A DNA stretch of 64,000 bases from Euzebyella marina (GCF_014855515.1 NZ_JACYFK010000002.1:867131-931130), one strand, 5' to 3'; shown: positions 37,195 through 46,051, counted from the stretch's first letter. Made by a program: numbers and translations. The notes: generated by a model from the sequence alone, not told the origin.

Positions 37195-37695
37195 CTATAA
37201 CTTCAAGTGACCTTCTTCCCCTAAATCTTGCTTTTCACCCGTTAGGATACCAACTCCCATTTTCAAAAAACTGGTGAATTTTCCAAACTTAGTATCCCAA
37301 TAATAGGCTTGTTTCGGTACCACTTTAATGGCCGTAAGGTTAGGGTCATCGATACCTTCGAACCAAGTATCATCCATCTTTCCATAATATTTTTTCAAAA
37401 CCGCTTTATCGGAGGTGATAGATGCTTGACCATAAATAGTCATAAATTCCATATCGCCTGGTTTAGCATAGATGAGTTGTAACTCATTATCAATGTTAAG
37501 ATTTTGATTATGCTGGCTGTCCTTATTACTAAGAAACCATATGGCGCCATCTTCATCAACCTCTTTCGTACTCATAGGCACCATGTGTGTCTGTTTAGCT
37601 ATAAGATTGGTTTCCATAAGGGCAATATCGATGCCTTCTGCCAATTCTTTAAGCTTATCTTTTGCTTCTTTATCAAATAAATGCTCTGTGCTCAT
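37195..37695 (-). CDS. Pyridoxamine 5'-phosphate oxidase-like (general stress protein 26 type) protein
   Basis: 166 residues with the split-barrel flavin-binding fold: HMVPMSTKEVDEDGAIWFLS, then LQLIYAKPGDMEFMTIYGQA and KKYYGKMDDTWFEG. This matches the general stress protein 26 branch, which binds flavin or heme-like cofactors and whose role is not settled. It ends KQDLGEEGHLKL. Single gene. Confidence 0.85.
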   Translation of the reverse strand: MSTEHLFDKEAKDKLKELAEGIDIALMETNLIAKQTHMVPMSTKEVDEDGAIWFLSNKDSQHNQNLNIDNELQLIYAKPGDMEFMTIYGQASITSDKAVLKKYYGKMDDTWFEGIDDPNLTAIKVVPKQAYYWDTKFGKFTSFLKMGVGILTGEKQDLGEEGHLKL

Positions 37696-38353
37696 AACTA
37701 AATATTTTTTATGGAAGGTAGATAGTATTGGCCTGCCAATTTACACTCAACGGATTGGATGTTAACTCGATTGAAGAATATCAGTTAACCTGAAATTTGT
37801 AAAACTGAGCGGACAGATTCTTAAAATGTGGGTATTGGTTTCAAGAACATATTTTAAACCAAGTCCTTTTGTGCACAAAACTATTAGGAGATTATATCAC
37901 CCTTGTGGACCAGGAACAAATTAAAGTTCTATATCAATTTCATTGAAGAGAGAGCATTAATAATTAATATACAATGCAAATGACACTACCATGACAAAAA
38001 GTACAATTATTAAAAGGTTATAAGATCTTCTTTTGGCTACGATTGATTTCAGTTTGGACATGACTTTAGAGTTATTGATTAATACTACTATAGTTTTATA
38101 AAAATTCTCAGGCTAATGCGCAATTCAATCTTTGCGTTGGTCGCTGAAAAACTTTTATTATAATTCTAATTGGATACCTTAAAGGTCAATAAAAGCAATA
38201 AAGAATCGATAAGAGGTCTCTTTCAAAATAAAGTTGCACTCTTATGCAACCTGCGTTCGTTTGTGGATTCGGAAGAGGTGCGGAGAGTTGGGGTTTGTAA
38301 GCTTCCCTAAAACTATAGCTGTAAAAGAAAACTTTTTCTTGAGGAACTAAATC
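37696..38353. other. Gene-poor region with one tiny ORF
   Basis: About 660 bp. Apart from a possible 34-residue membrane protein at 37957-38061 nothing gene-like was seen. Near 38240 there is an inverted GTTGCA...TGCAAC around CTCTTA, a short hairpin of uncertain meaning. Confidence 0.3.
37957..38061 (-). CDS. Possible 34-residue single-pass membrane protein
   Basis: ATG at 38061 to TAA at 37957. A basic N-terminus (MSKLKSIVAKRRSYN) precedes a hydrophobic helix (LLIIVLFVMVVSFALYIN). The charge pattern fits a small inner-membrane protein with a cytoplasmic N-terminus. It resembles in style, not in sequence, the tiny proteins at 62803-63072. Too short to be certain. Confidence 0.4.
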   Translation of the reverse strand: MSKLKSIVAKRRSYNLLIIVLFVMVVSFALYINY

Positions 38354-38566
38354 TTACTTGCTCAAAATCTTTTTGGTAACAAACTCATCGAAAAAGTAAT
38401 CCCTGTAAATATTCCCAATCGGTATTTCATTTTCTCCGATATACACAAAATTGTTGTCGACAGAATCAATATGACTAGCATTAACGATATATGATTTACT
38501 GACCCTGACAAAAATGTTCTCAGGCATTTGTTCATAAATAGTTTTTATGTTCATAGCCGTTACCAA
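38354..38566 (-). pseudogene. Truncated LytTR response-regulator remnant
   Basis: 70 residues matching the C-terminal two thirds of a LytTR DNA-binding domain: MNIKTIYEQMPENIFVRVSK, SYIVNASHID and a final FVTKKI. The receiver domain and the first strands of LytTR are absent, and the sequence directly upstream is a different reading frame (38532-38786) that does not continue the family. The remnant lies just outside the island boundary, consistent with disruption by insertion or deletion. Confidence 0.7.
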
Positions 38567-38786
38567 CCGAAACTATGACCCTGTAGGTTTGTGGTGTAAA
38601 GGTGATGATACGACTCAACAACCCAGTGATTTCGGACAACGCTTTCTCAGGATTGTAAGAGATCATCAAAGTTTCTACCTCGGTCTCGAACATCAATACA
38701 ACCTCTTGCGCTACGGCAAAAGGTTGGGCCCCCGTGACCAGACCACGGAACAATGGCACAAGATTGACTTTTACAGTTAAGGGCAT
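38532..38786 (-). CDS. Unidentified frame upstream of the LytTR remnant
   Basis: 84 codons from an ATG at 38786, overlapping the LytTR remnant by 35 bp in another frame. Codon choice looks coding (for example AISYNP-like segment ISYNPEKALSEITGLLSRI), but no family was recognised and the opposite strand is also open over the same stretch. It may be a gene fragment brought next to the LytTR remnant by rearrangement. Confidence 0.3.
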   Translation of the reverse strand: MPLTVKVNLVPLFRGLVTGAQPFAVAQEVVLMFETEVETLMISYNPEKALSEITGLLSRIITFTPQTYRVIVSVGNGYEHKNYL

Positions 38787-39173
38787 AATTAATATTTACA
38801 GGATAAGATAATTGAAAATAATGACACTTTAAAACACAGTACTCTGTTGGTCAATCAATTATACTCTTATAATTTATAATTAGCTGCGACAAAAATTGAA
38901 TAATTGTTTCGTCCCATTCATTCACCGAAACATACCGTTTGAGACTATCTCTGCCCTCTTAGCGTTGACGGTGATACGGATATAAATGGTTAGCTTTTGG
39001 GGATTATTTGAAATGTCCCGCGTGAAGAGAAGTACTTTTAAAGTGTTGGAATTGCGCATGATACACGTCTTTAATTAAACAAACCTTGTTTGCAAAGACG
39101 ACCTTAAATAGCCTTAAATGCTACTTAAAATTACAACAACTTGTATACCAATCCATTCACCGAACTTTACACC

Positions 39174-39215
39174 TTTTATATGATATCAAATGGATTCATT
39201 TGATATCATATAAAA
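39174..39215. repeat. Perfect inverted repeat, 19-bp arms, 4-bp loop
   Basis: Arms TTTTATATGATATCAAATG (39174-39192) and its exact complement (39197-39215) around GATT. It sits 60 bp left of the attachment core. The related region beside the integrase (near 60336-60385) has a degenerate version with GATATGATTTTA and TTTTAAATG. It may be a recombinase or accessory-factor site, or a bidirectional terminator. Confidence 0.55.
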
Positions 39216-39218
39216 TAA

Positions 39219-39287
39219 AAAACACTGTCAACCAGTCAGTTAACAGTGCTTTGATACCACCTATTTAGTGGTTCGTCGGGATGACTG
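39219..39287 (+). other. Attachment-like sequence A (left island boundary)
   Basis: Layout AACACTG - 12 bp - TTAACAGTG.TTTGAT - about 19 bp - GTCGGGATGACTG (core 39275-39287). The same layout in the same orientation occurs at 60388-60457 next to the integrase. The core, read on the minus strand (CAGTCATCCCGAC), resembles the 3' end of a flavobacterial tRNA-Pro gene, a common integration target, but no tRNA gene is present. A hairpin ACCAC-CTATTTA-GTGGT lies between the two conserved parts. Confidence 0.6.
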
Positions 39288-40046
39288 AATCATCGACAAA
39301 ATCTTATCCTATTGAAAATCAATGTTTTTAATCCTGTAATCTTGAAGGAATTCCCGTTTAGAACACGGAAAGCAAAAAACAACTTTTGTACACAATTTTC
39401 ATGTGGTTAACTACCTATAAAAATAGTAATAATATTCAAGCTGTACGTTTTCAAATTTAAAAACCAAATTACTTACTCTTGAACAAATCCATGGCTCAAT
39501 ACTTTGCTACACATCTTTGGAAAGTGGAGTCAACAAACACTATTGCAATTCAGAGCATTATTTAATTGAAAATTTACCCTTGCTGCTGTATTTGAAAAAG
39601 CAATTAAAGGGCTTAAATCAATTAGATTTCGGTTGTTTTAGAGTAAATAACAAACCGAAAAAATGATTTCATAGAACCGGTGCTATTTTAACTAGACAAA
39701 GTCGGTTTGTAAAATATTCCCTGAAAAAGCCACCTCTTGATCCTATTTCATGACTTCGGGGTGGCAGAGTTAGAACACTCCTCCCTACTCCTCTAAAAGT
39801 CAATTCATTACAAGGTATTTTTCTAAAAAAGGACATTTGCCTCAGCGTTTTGACGCTTTCGAATTATAAAAAATAGAGAAAGGCTACCAAAACAGTATGA
39901 ATGGATTTGAATTTAATTTAATTTTTCCAAGAAAGAAATTCTTCCATAAAACAAAAATCTACGCGCTAGCAATAAGACTGAACTAGATATGCCTTAAATA
40001 AAGTACTATTCAAATTTTCATAAATTGTGGATTTAAAAGATAACAT

Positions 40047-40460
40047 TCAATGAGGTAAAACTTTTCTCAATAGTCCATAAATAAAGGTTCCCAAAATGGC
40101 AAAGACAATGACGACCAAAATGGAGGGATAACGTGCACCGACAAGGGTAAACATGGGTCCAGGGCAGGCACCTGCCAAGGCCCATCCCAGACCGAAGATG
40201 ATACCGCCGAAAAGATACCTAGGAGTGCTCCTTGCCTTGGGATGAAATATGATAGATTCACCATAGAATGATTTAATCTGGAACTTTTTGATGAGCTGGA
40301 CTATAACAACCCCAACCACAAGCGCAGAACCAATGATTCCATACGTGTGAAAGGCCTTGAATTGAAACATTTCATAGATTCGGAACCAAGAGGCCGCTTC
40401 CGATTTAAACATCCTAATTCCAAAAATGATTCCTATAAGGAAATAAATAATGGTTCTCAT
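40047..40460 (-). CDS. DUF6691 / YeeE-YedE-type transporter, C-terminal half protein
   Basis: 137 residues, four hydrophobic segments. FGIRMFKSEAASWFRIYEMF near the N-terminus and GWALAGACPGPMF near the end are the DUF6691 pattern; the cysteine in GACPGP is the partner of that in GGCTSGH of the YeeE half at 41825-42337. In the YeeE/TsuA family such cysteines pass thiosulfate or sulfane sulfur across the membrane. The two halves are normally adjacent; here a broken porin gene lies between them. Last gene of the operon started at the promoter 42401-42444. Confidence 0.82.
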   Translation of the reverse strand: MRTIIYFLIGIIFGIRMFKSEAASWFRIYEMFQFKAFHTYGIIGSALVVGVVIVQLIKKFQIKSFYGESIIFHPKARSTPRYLFGGIIFGLGWALAGACPGPMFTLVGARYPSILVVIVFAILGTFIYGLLRKVLPH

Positions 40461-40465
40461 AATTC

Positions 40466-41823
40466 CTAAAATATATAATTCGTTACAAAATTTATTTGAT
40501 GAAAGTTGCTTTGGTTAAACACTTTTGAGGATTCGGTATTGTTCAGGTTTTCCTTGAGGACATAAAGGACATCAAAATTTAGCCCCTCAAGAAAGCCATG
40601 CATTTCATAGTGGAGTCTAGTATTGACTTGATAATATTCGTCGCTGTTATATTTATTGAAAGCAAAGCCGTCTATTCTTGTCCCCAGAACCTCGGTAAAC
40701 TCCAACCCAAAAGTCAAGCCCTTAATATTAAAATCATAATCGCCAGAAAGGGTAAAGACATCGGCATCTCCCAAACCCTCCAACCGGGAACGTGGAATGG
40801 ATGTAAAAAAATGGTCTCGGCCCAGTTCTTTTGGAAACAGAAACCTTTCTGTGTCAAAGGCTTTAGTATAGGCCGCTCCAAAATGCCAGTGTTCTGGATG
40901 ATAGGCAAATCTCCAGCTCAGTACCTTGCCTTTTTCTTCGGGTTGGATGTATCTTGCCTCATAGTCCAGTTTTTTTGAAAACGATCGGGAAATTGCAGGG
41001 CATACTGTAGACCAAGAATCCAAAAGCCTTTGTGAAAATCCAATTCTATCATGCTCGTATTAAAAATGTGGTGAAGGTAATAGTGGTTGACACAAAGATC
41101 AAAATTGTTGAATTGGGTTTCATATTAGAAAGAAGCGATTCCTCTTGATGCTGTATCATCCCGATAATCAGGGGGCCTTCCATCGGGCTGAAATCCATTT
41201 TTCACCAATCCATTGGCCTCATCAAAATCATACCATTCTACCGTACTTCTTGGCCAAATGCGATCAAGCCAGCTCAGGTTGAACACATGTTTTCCCTTAA
41301 ATAGCTGCAGCCATATACCTTTAAAAGCATAGGGTTTCATCCTGCCATCACTCTCATTGAGCAGGGGCGTTTCCTCAATGGCCAATTTACCATAGGTGGC
41401 GTAGCCATTTTGAAAGTTGTATTTTATATAGAGTTTCTCCAAACGGTCGAGGTCGTTAAAATTGTCCAAGTCGTTTATGTCGTACAGTTCGCGTTCCCAT
41501 TTAGAGATACCCCCGGTCGTTTGATCAGGCTCATTTAAGTCCGCAGAGAACGTTTGATAGGTAAAGGTTCCCTTGACGCCCAGTTCAAATCCCATGTATT
41601 CATTGGTTTTAAAAGCAATGGCCCCACCCAGTGCATTCGTATAATAATCTTTCAGTCCCCGATTGTTGAGCGTGCTCATAAAGAAGTTTCGAATATGCCC
41701 TTCTATCTCACCCTTGGCAAATATTTCCTTAAGATTTTGAACACTTTGCCCATTATAGTTATCCTGTGCTATGGCAATGGATACACAATGAAAAACCAGT
41801 AGGTATCCCAATATTGCCTTCAT
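40466..41823 (-). pseudogene. Outer-membrane porin gene (OprD-like) broken by a stop and a frameshift
   Basis: The N-terminal part (41125-41823, 232 codons) has a signal peptide (YLLVFHCVSIAIAQ) and porin strands; the C-terminal part (40466-41023) continues the barrel and ends in an aromatic FVTNYIF. Between them the first frame has a TAA at 41125-41127, after which it stays open and porin-like (FNNFDL, HHIFNTSMIELDFHKGFW) until a run of seven A (plus-strand T run 40970-40976), where a shift of one base is needed to enter LDYEARYIQPEEKG. Two lesions make this a pseudogene unless they are sequence errors. It was probably the outer-membrane entry for the sulfur compound moved by the flanking transporter halves. 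Confidence 0.75.
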
Positions 41824-41824
41824 T

Positions 41825-42337
41825 CTAAAAGATATAGGGAAATATGAAATGAATCATAACCAAACCACCGATAAAAAAACCGATAACTGCAATCAAAGAA
41901 GGCACCTGAAGATCACTCAAACCTGATATGGCGTGTCCAGAGGTACATCCGCCGGCATATCGGGCCCCAAACCCGACCAATAATCCGCCGATGGCCAGAA
42001 CGGCTAAACTTTTCCAATCGGTTAATACAGAATTAGCAAAAAGTTCGGTAGGGAGATAGGCTTTGCCTGCACTTTCAAATCCAAGTGAACTAAGATTTTC
42101 AACAACTTGTGGATTGATATCAACTACAGTCTCTGTTGATAGATAATAAGACCCCAGAAACCCTCCAATAATAGCGCCAAGGACGACTACTAAATTCCAC
42201 CGTTGTGCTTTCCAGTCAAAACGAAAGAAGTCACTGCTCCTGTCGGCCCCGCATATGGTGCACATGGTCCGTAAATTGGCAGACATCCCAAAGTTTTTGC
42301 CCACCATGAGCAATAAGAACATCACTAGGGCTATCAT
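41825..42337 (-). CDS. YeeE/YedE-type sulfur transporter, N-terminal half protein; 5' end interrupted
   Basis: 170 residues from the ATG at 42337. Membrane segments at about 1-15, 48-70, 108-128 and 145-168; the family cysteine is in ARYAGGCTSGHAISGL. Upstream of this ATG the same frame reads EFLLEP-stop-PWYVSGP, which matches the family N-terminus with TAG (42359-42361) where a Trp codon TGG is expected. Translation would have to restart at 42337, inside the first membrane helix, so activity is doubtful. First gene of the operon yeeE - porin - DUF6691, each separated by 1-5 bp. Confidence 0.75.
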   Translation of the reverse strand: MIALVMFLLLMVGKNFGMSANLRTMCTICGADRSSDFFRFDWKAQRWNLVVVLGAIIGGFLGSYYLSTETVVDINPQVVENLSSLGFESAGKAYLPTELFANSVLTDWKSLAVLAIGGLLVGFGARYAGGCTSGHAISGLSDLQVPSLIAVIGFFIGGLVMIHFIFPYIF

Positions 42338-42400
42338 AGGCCCAGAAACATACCAAGGCTAGGGCTCTAACAAAAATTCATAGATTAAGTTTTATGATAA

Positions 42401-42444
42401 CAAATTAAGGATAGTGAAATGAAATGGTCAGTAACCTAGGTTAC
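42401..42444 (-). promoter_or_regulatory. Operator GTAACCTAGGTTAC plus -7 element, yeeE promoter
   Basis: Perfect 14-bp palindrome at 42431-42444, then 22 bp, then TTAATTTG (42408-42401, minus strand), a 7-of-8 match to TAnnTTTG. The original yeeE start near 42380 would follow after about 15 nt. Same geometry as the sites at 44918-44961, 45101-45144 and 51442-51485. Confidence 0.75.
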
Positions 42445-42492
42445 AAAAACTAACCCAGCTTCTGAGGTTGATTTATTAATTTATATGTGTCT

Positions 42493-43536
42493 TCAATAAC
42501 TCGTATCGTCGAGTTTGACCTTGCCTTTGAATGTTCTGTAAAGAAAAAGGAAGTACATGGCTATCAGGGGTGCCCCAATCAAAACAATGGTTAACATAAT
42601 GCTCAATGATTTTTGGGATGATGCTGCATTGTAGATGGTCACGCTATACTTGGGGTCCAAAGTGGACGGCAGAAGTACCGGATACAATTGAAAGGCGACC
42701 AACATCAGTAAAAAAGCCATGGTCAACGATGAAAATACCAATGCCTGGACATATCTTTTTTTGGAGACCAACCTCGGTATGTTGGCCACTGCCAAAAAGG
42801 CCAACAATGGCAATATAAAAAAGACGGGGTTCTCTTTGAACTTATCGGAGACACCTGGAATAAAAACCAAAGTGTACAATGATGTAATGGCAAAACTAAC
42901 CAGAAAAAAAATCATCCCCTTTTTCAGTAGAAACGTAAGCCTCGCATATAGGCGCCCCTCTGTTTTAAGCAACAAAAAGATTGCCCCTTGGGTCATAAAG
43001 ATGGACAATGTCGTCAAACCCACCATAAGCGGATATGGGCCCAAAAACGAAAGAAGAACACCCCCTTTGTAGGTAAAATTCTCGCCGATATCGAAACCTG
43101 TTAGAATATTGCCCAAGACCACACCCAGCAAAAAAGCAATACCCGAGTTGGATATAAAATAAAGGATGTCCCAAGATTTTCGCCACCACGTCATGGGTTC
43201 GAAGCTTCTGAATTTTATGGCTGCAGAACGAAGCACCAATAACATCAAAAAGAGCATAAAGGGCACATACATTGCCGACAACATGGTGGCATACATCACA
43301 GGAAAGCCTGCGAACAGGGCACCTGCACCAATAATCAGCCATACCTGATTCGCATCCCAAATGGGGCCAATCGCGTTGATGGCAATTCGTCGGCTCATAT
43401 CCTTTTTAAAAAAGAGATGCCATGCCCCGGCACCATAATCAAATCCTTCCAATATGGCGTAGCCAGAAAATAAAAGTCCGACCACTAAATACCAAAGTGT
43501 TGGGTAGTCTATACCTAAAAATTTTTCCATGGTCAA
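42493..43536 (-). CDS. cydB: Cytochrome bd ubiquinol/menaquinol oxidase subunit II
   Basis: 347 residues with eight or nine membrane helices. The opening YPTLWYLVVGLLFSGYAILEGFDYGAGAW (read in two parts) is the CydB signature, including GFDYGAG, followed by GPIWDANQVWLI. It pairs with CydA, 5 bp upstream. Bd oxidases reduce oxygen with high affinity and resist sulfide, cyanide and NO, which fits the sulfur genes around it. Confidence 0.95.
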   Translation of the reverse strand: MTMEKFLGIDYPTLWYLVVGLLFSGYAILEGFDYGAGAWHLFFKKDMSRRIAINAIGPIWDANQVWLIIGAGALFAGFPVMYATMLSAMYVPFMLFLMLLVLRSAAIKFRSFEPMTWWRKSWDILYFISNSGIAFLLGVVLGNILTGFDIGENFTYKGGVLLSFLGPYPLMVGLTTLSIFMTQGAIFLLLKTEGRLYARLTFLLKKGMIFFLVSFAITSLYTLVFIPGVSDKFKENPVFFILPLLAFLAVANIPRLVSKKRYVQALVFSSLTMAFLLMLVAFQLYPVLLPSTLDPKYSVTIYNAASSQKSLSIMLTIVLIGAPLIAMYFLFLYRTFKGKVKLDDTSY

Positions 43537-43541
43537 TTCAG

Positions 43542-44897
43542 TTAAACGTATTTCAAAAATTCATCTGGATTTTCAGCTTCATCATAGGGCCCGTGTTTTA
43601 TCTTTTTGTTCATCGAATAGAGAAATAATAGGAACAGTAGGGTATAGACAATGAAGAACAGGATAAGGGAAAACAAAATTTGATTGGACGAAACCTCTTG
43701 GGAAAATGCCTCACTCGTTCTTAAATGCCCATAGACCACCCAGGGTTGTCTTCCCATTTCAGCGGCAAACCATCCTGCTTGGTTTGCTATCTGTGGCAAG
43801 AGCACGGCAAAGGCAAAAATTCTCAACAACCATTTTTTATCGAACAATCGACCTCTCAACCATAAATATGTGGCATACAATGTAAGACCAATCAAAAACA
43901 TACCTATAGAAATCATGATGTGATAAAATTGAAAAACAGCATTGACCTGACTTGGTTGATCTTCTTTTGGAAAGGCGTCCAATCCGGTTACAGGGGCTTT
44001 CAAATCTTGGCCGACCAAAAATGAAAGACCTCCAGGAACTTTTAGACCTGTCACTTCCTTGACTTCGTTGTCGACCCATCCCAAAAGATAAAGGTCAGCG
44101 GGTGCAGAGGTCTCATAGTGGCCTTCCATGGCCGCAAGCTTGGCAGGTTGATTTTTTGAAACACCCTCTGCGGAGCTATGACCGGAGACCAATTGGCTCA
44201 AGGAAATTGCTGTGGCTACCAATAGGGCTATCTTGAATGCCTTCTGGGATATTTCAACATACCTACCTTTTAAGAGGTAATAAGCGTGCACGCTAAGTAC
44301 CAAGAAAGCACCGGCCAAGAAAGCACCTTGCCAGACGTGAATTATTCTATCAACACTCGATGGGTTAAAGACCATGGCCCAAAAATCGGTGACTTCCGCT
44401 CTTGCATTCAATCCTTCACCAACTATATGGTAACCCGCTGGGGTTTGCTGCCAACTGTTGGCCACCACTATCCAAATGGCTGAAAACATGGATCCCAAAA
44501 AGACACCAATGGTAGAAATAAAATGGACCTTGGGCGAAACCTTGTTCCATCCAAAAATCAAAATACCCAGAAAGGTACTTTCAAGTGCAAAAGCGAACAA
44601 TCCTTCTGCAGCCAAAGCACTTCCAAATATATCACCAACATATCTGGAATAAACGGACCAATTGGTTCCGAATTCAAACTCCATGATAATTCCAGTGGCG
44701 ACACCGATACCAAAAGTAATGGCAAATATCTTTAACCAAAAGCGGGTCAGCACCTCGTATTGCTTGTTTCTCGTTTTAAGATACAATCCTTCAAAAATCA
44801 CCATCAGCAATCCGAGGCCAATGCTCAAAGGGGGATAGATGTAATGATATGCAATCGTGAAGGCAAATTGAATACGGGCAAGAATTTCGGTTTCCAT
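43542..44897 (-). CDS. cydA: Cytochrome bd ubiquinol/menaquinol oxidase subunit I
   Basis: 451 residues, shorter than E. coli CydA, as expected for the short-Q-loop type. Heme ligands can be placed: H18 in AYHYIYPPLSIG, the His of VHAYYLLKG, and the conserved E/M region in AGWFAAEMGRQPW. GWNKVSPKVH and FNPSSVDRIIHVWQG are also family motifs. It is the first gene of cydAB; the start lies about 17 nt after the predicted transcription start of the promoter 44918-44961. A chromosomal set of terminal oxidases is presumably elsewhere; this copy is island-borne. Confidence 0.95.
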   Translation of the reverse strand: METEILARIQFAFTIAYHYIYPPLSIGLGLLMVIFEGLYLKTRNKQYEVLTRFWLKIFAITFGIGVATGIIMEFEFGTNWSVYSRYVGDIFGSALAAEGLFAFALESTFLGILIFGWNKVSPKVHFISTIGVFLGSMFSAIWIVVANSWQQTPAGYHIVGEGLNARAEVTDFWAMVFNPSSVDRIIHVWQGAFLAGAFLVLSVHAYYLLKGRYVEISQKAFKIALLVATAISLSQLVSGHSSAEGVSKNQPAKLAAMEGHYETSAPADLYLLGWVDNEVKEVTGLKVPGGLSFLVGQDLKAPVTGLDAFPKEDQPSQVNAVFQFYHIMISIGMFLIGLTLYATYLWLRGRLFDKKWLLRIFAFAVLLPQIANQAGWFAAEMGRQPWVVYGHLRTSEAFSQEVSSNQILFSLILFFIVYTLLFLLFLYSMNKKIKHGPYDEAENPDEFLKYV

Positions 44898-44917
44898 AGG
44901 TTTTATAATAACTAATA

Positions 44918-44961
44918 TAAAGTTAAAAATGGAATGCTATTTAATGTGTTACCAATGTTAC
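44918..44961 (-). promoter_or_regulatory. Operator GTAACATTGGTAAC plus -7 element, cydAB promoter
   Basis: Palindrome at 44948-44961 (minus-strand reading; one mismatch in the second half), then exactly 22 bp, then TAACTTTA (44925-44918), a 7-of-8 match to TAnnTTTG. The centre would lie near -41, the class II position for Crp/Fnr activators. Confidence 0.7.
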
Positions 44962-45100
44962 TTAAAGCGACAAAAATCAACTATTCTACTTTAGCACATC
45001 GATTATAATCGTAAGCATTATATACTTTTTATCTTGAATCTCATAGGTTCTAATTCGCGAAAGTGATACCATATTATTTTTAAATAAAAATCTGAGTACT

Positions 45101-45144
45101 GTAACAAAAGTTACCCTGCTAGGGCAATTGAAAGTCTACTTTTG
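45101..45144 (+). promoter_or_regulatory. Operator GTAACAAAAGTTAC plus -7 element, doxX-dsrE-soxB-like operon promoter
   Basis: Perfect palindrome of type GTAAC-N4-GTTAC at 45101-45114, then exactly 22 bp, then a perfect TACTTTTG at 45137-45144. The predicted transcription start (about 45148) is only about 5 nt before the GTG at 45153, so the mRNA would be almost leaderless. No -33 TTG is needed if the activator replaces it. Confidence 0.78.
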
Positions 45145-45152
45145 ATTTAATT

Positions 45153-45518
45153 GTGAAATACAAGACTTACATATCACTAATACTTGCATTTATTTTTATA
45201 GCAAAATTTATTGCCGTGGATTCAAATGGTTTGAGTTTATTAAGCAATAGCGGTTTAACAGTGGTAATGCCGTTTTGTAAGAAGAAAAACTCACCCAAAA
45301 CAATTGGTGATGCAAAAGATTTTTCTTTTTCTAAAATAGAAGAATCCTTTTCGCAAAAATTAATATTGAGCAGTTTCTGCAATCCTCAGTTTCAATTAGA
45401 AATTTTCATATGGGAAACTGGAATTTACAAACTTACCTCGATTTATAATTCTCACATTACTACAACCCTTAATTATCGTTTTCTAGATAACGATTCACCA
45501 CCACCTCGTTTGGCTTAG
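45153..45518 (+). CDS. Small protein with N-terminal membrane/signal segment, first gene of sulfur operon
   Basis: 121 residues from a GTG. A hydrophobic N-terminus (YISLILAFIFIAKFIAV) could be a signal peptide or anchor; the rest is soluble with C48 in VMPFCKKK and C78 in SSFCNP, and it ends DNDSPPPRLA. It recalls short Bacteroidota proteins of about 120 residues that precede metal or sulfur genes, but the family was not identified. It is 130 bp upstream of the DoxX gene on the same strand with no terminator between, so it probably heads that operon. Confidence 0.6.
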   Translation: MKYKTYISLILAFIFIAKFIAVDSNGLSLLSNSGLTVVMPFCKKKNSPKTIGDAKDFSFSKIEESFSQKLILSSFCNPQFQLEIFIWETGIYKLTSIYNSHITTTLNYRFLDNDSPPPRLA

Positions 45519-45648
45519 TCCAACTCCCATTTTCAAAAATTTAAAGTCGGTGCTTCCGTAATGGTTCTCTGTATCCATAAAAATACGACAGGACGAACTA
45601 TTACGAACAGACACCGCACAAATCAAAACATTTTAAATATCATTTACA

Positions 45649-46047
45649 ATGGCGACAAAAATTTTAATTAGCCGTCGTTCCATACAACTGTTGCGCATAC
45701 TAGTAAGCTGCATATTTCTCGTAGCGGGTTTCAATCACCTGCTGAATATAGAAAAAACTGCCCAGCGTATAGAACAAGCAAACTTTAAAGGTATCGCACT
45801 TTTTTTTGGTGAACCGGAATGGCTCATCATCCTATCAGGTATCGTAATGCTTGTAGCAGGTTTCCTATTTCTTATCGGATATAGGACGAAATGGGCGGCT
45901 ATTGTATTGATGGCGGTTTTAATCCCCATCACATTAACTATTCAAGTGGGTCAAATAACAACGCTTGGACCTTTATTTAAAAACATAGCAATCTTCGGTG
46001 GACTTCTTTTTTTTGTATTGAACGACACCAGTAATCTTCTAAAATAA
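45649..46047 (+). CDS. DoxX family membrane protein
   Basis: 132 residues, four hydrophobic helices (about 12-32, 58-80, 84-104 and 110-128). LRILVSCIFLVAGFNHLLN and ILSGIVMLVAGFLFLIGY are typical DoxX segments. In archaea DoxDX is a thiosulfate:quinone oxidoreductase, and bacterial DoxX-like proteins take part in thiol redox at the membrane. The next genes (DsrE-like, SoxB-like, TlpA) strengthen a sulfur role; a quinone-linked step feeding the bd oxidase is possible. Confidence 0.82.
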   Translation: MATKILISRRSIQLLRILVSCIFLVAGFNHLLNIEKTAQRIEQANFKGIALFFGEPEWLIILSGIVMLVAGFLFLIGYRTKWAAIVLMAVLIPITLTIQVGQITTLGPLFKNIAIFGGLLFFVLNDTSNLLK

Positions 46048-46051
46048 AAAA

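Larger units (their letters stand above)
38787..40046. other. Gene-free 1.26 kb at the left island boundary
   Basis: No convincing gene on either strand. The stretch contains a 19-bp-arm inverted repeat (39174-39215) and an attachment-like sequence ending at 39287. The 750 bp between 39288 and 40046 are AT-rich with several stops in all frames and no recognised element. Confidence 0.5.

Noticed and set aside
38547..38780. Plus-strand 77-codon frame opposite 38532-38786
   Set aside because: No recognisable protein; only one strand can be coding and neither could be proven, so the minus-strand frame was listed with low confidence and this one omitted.
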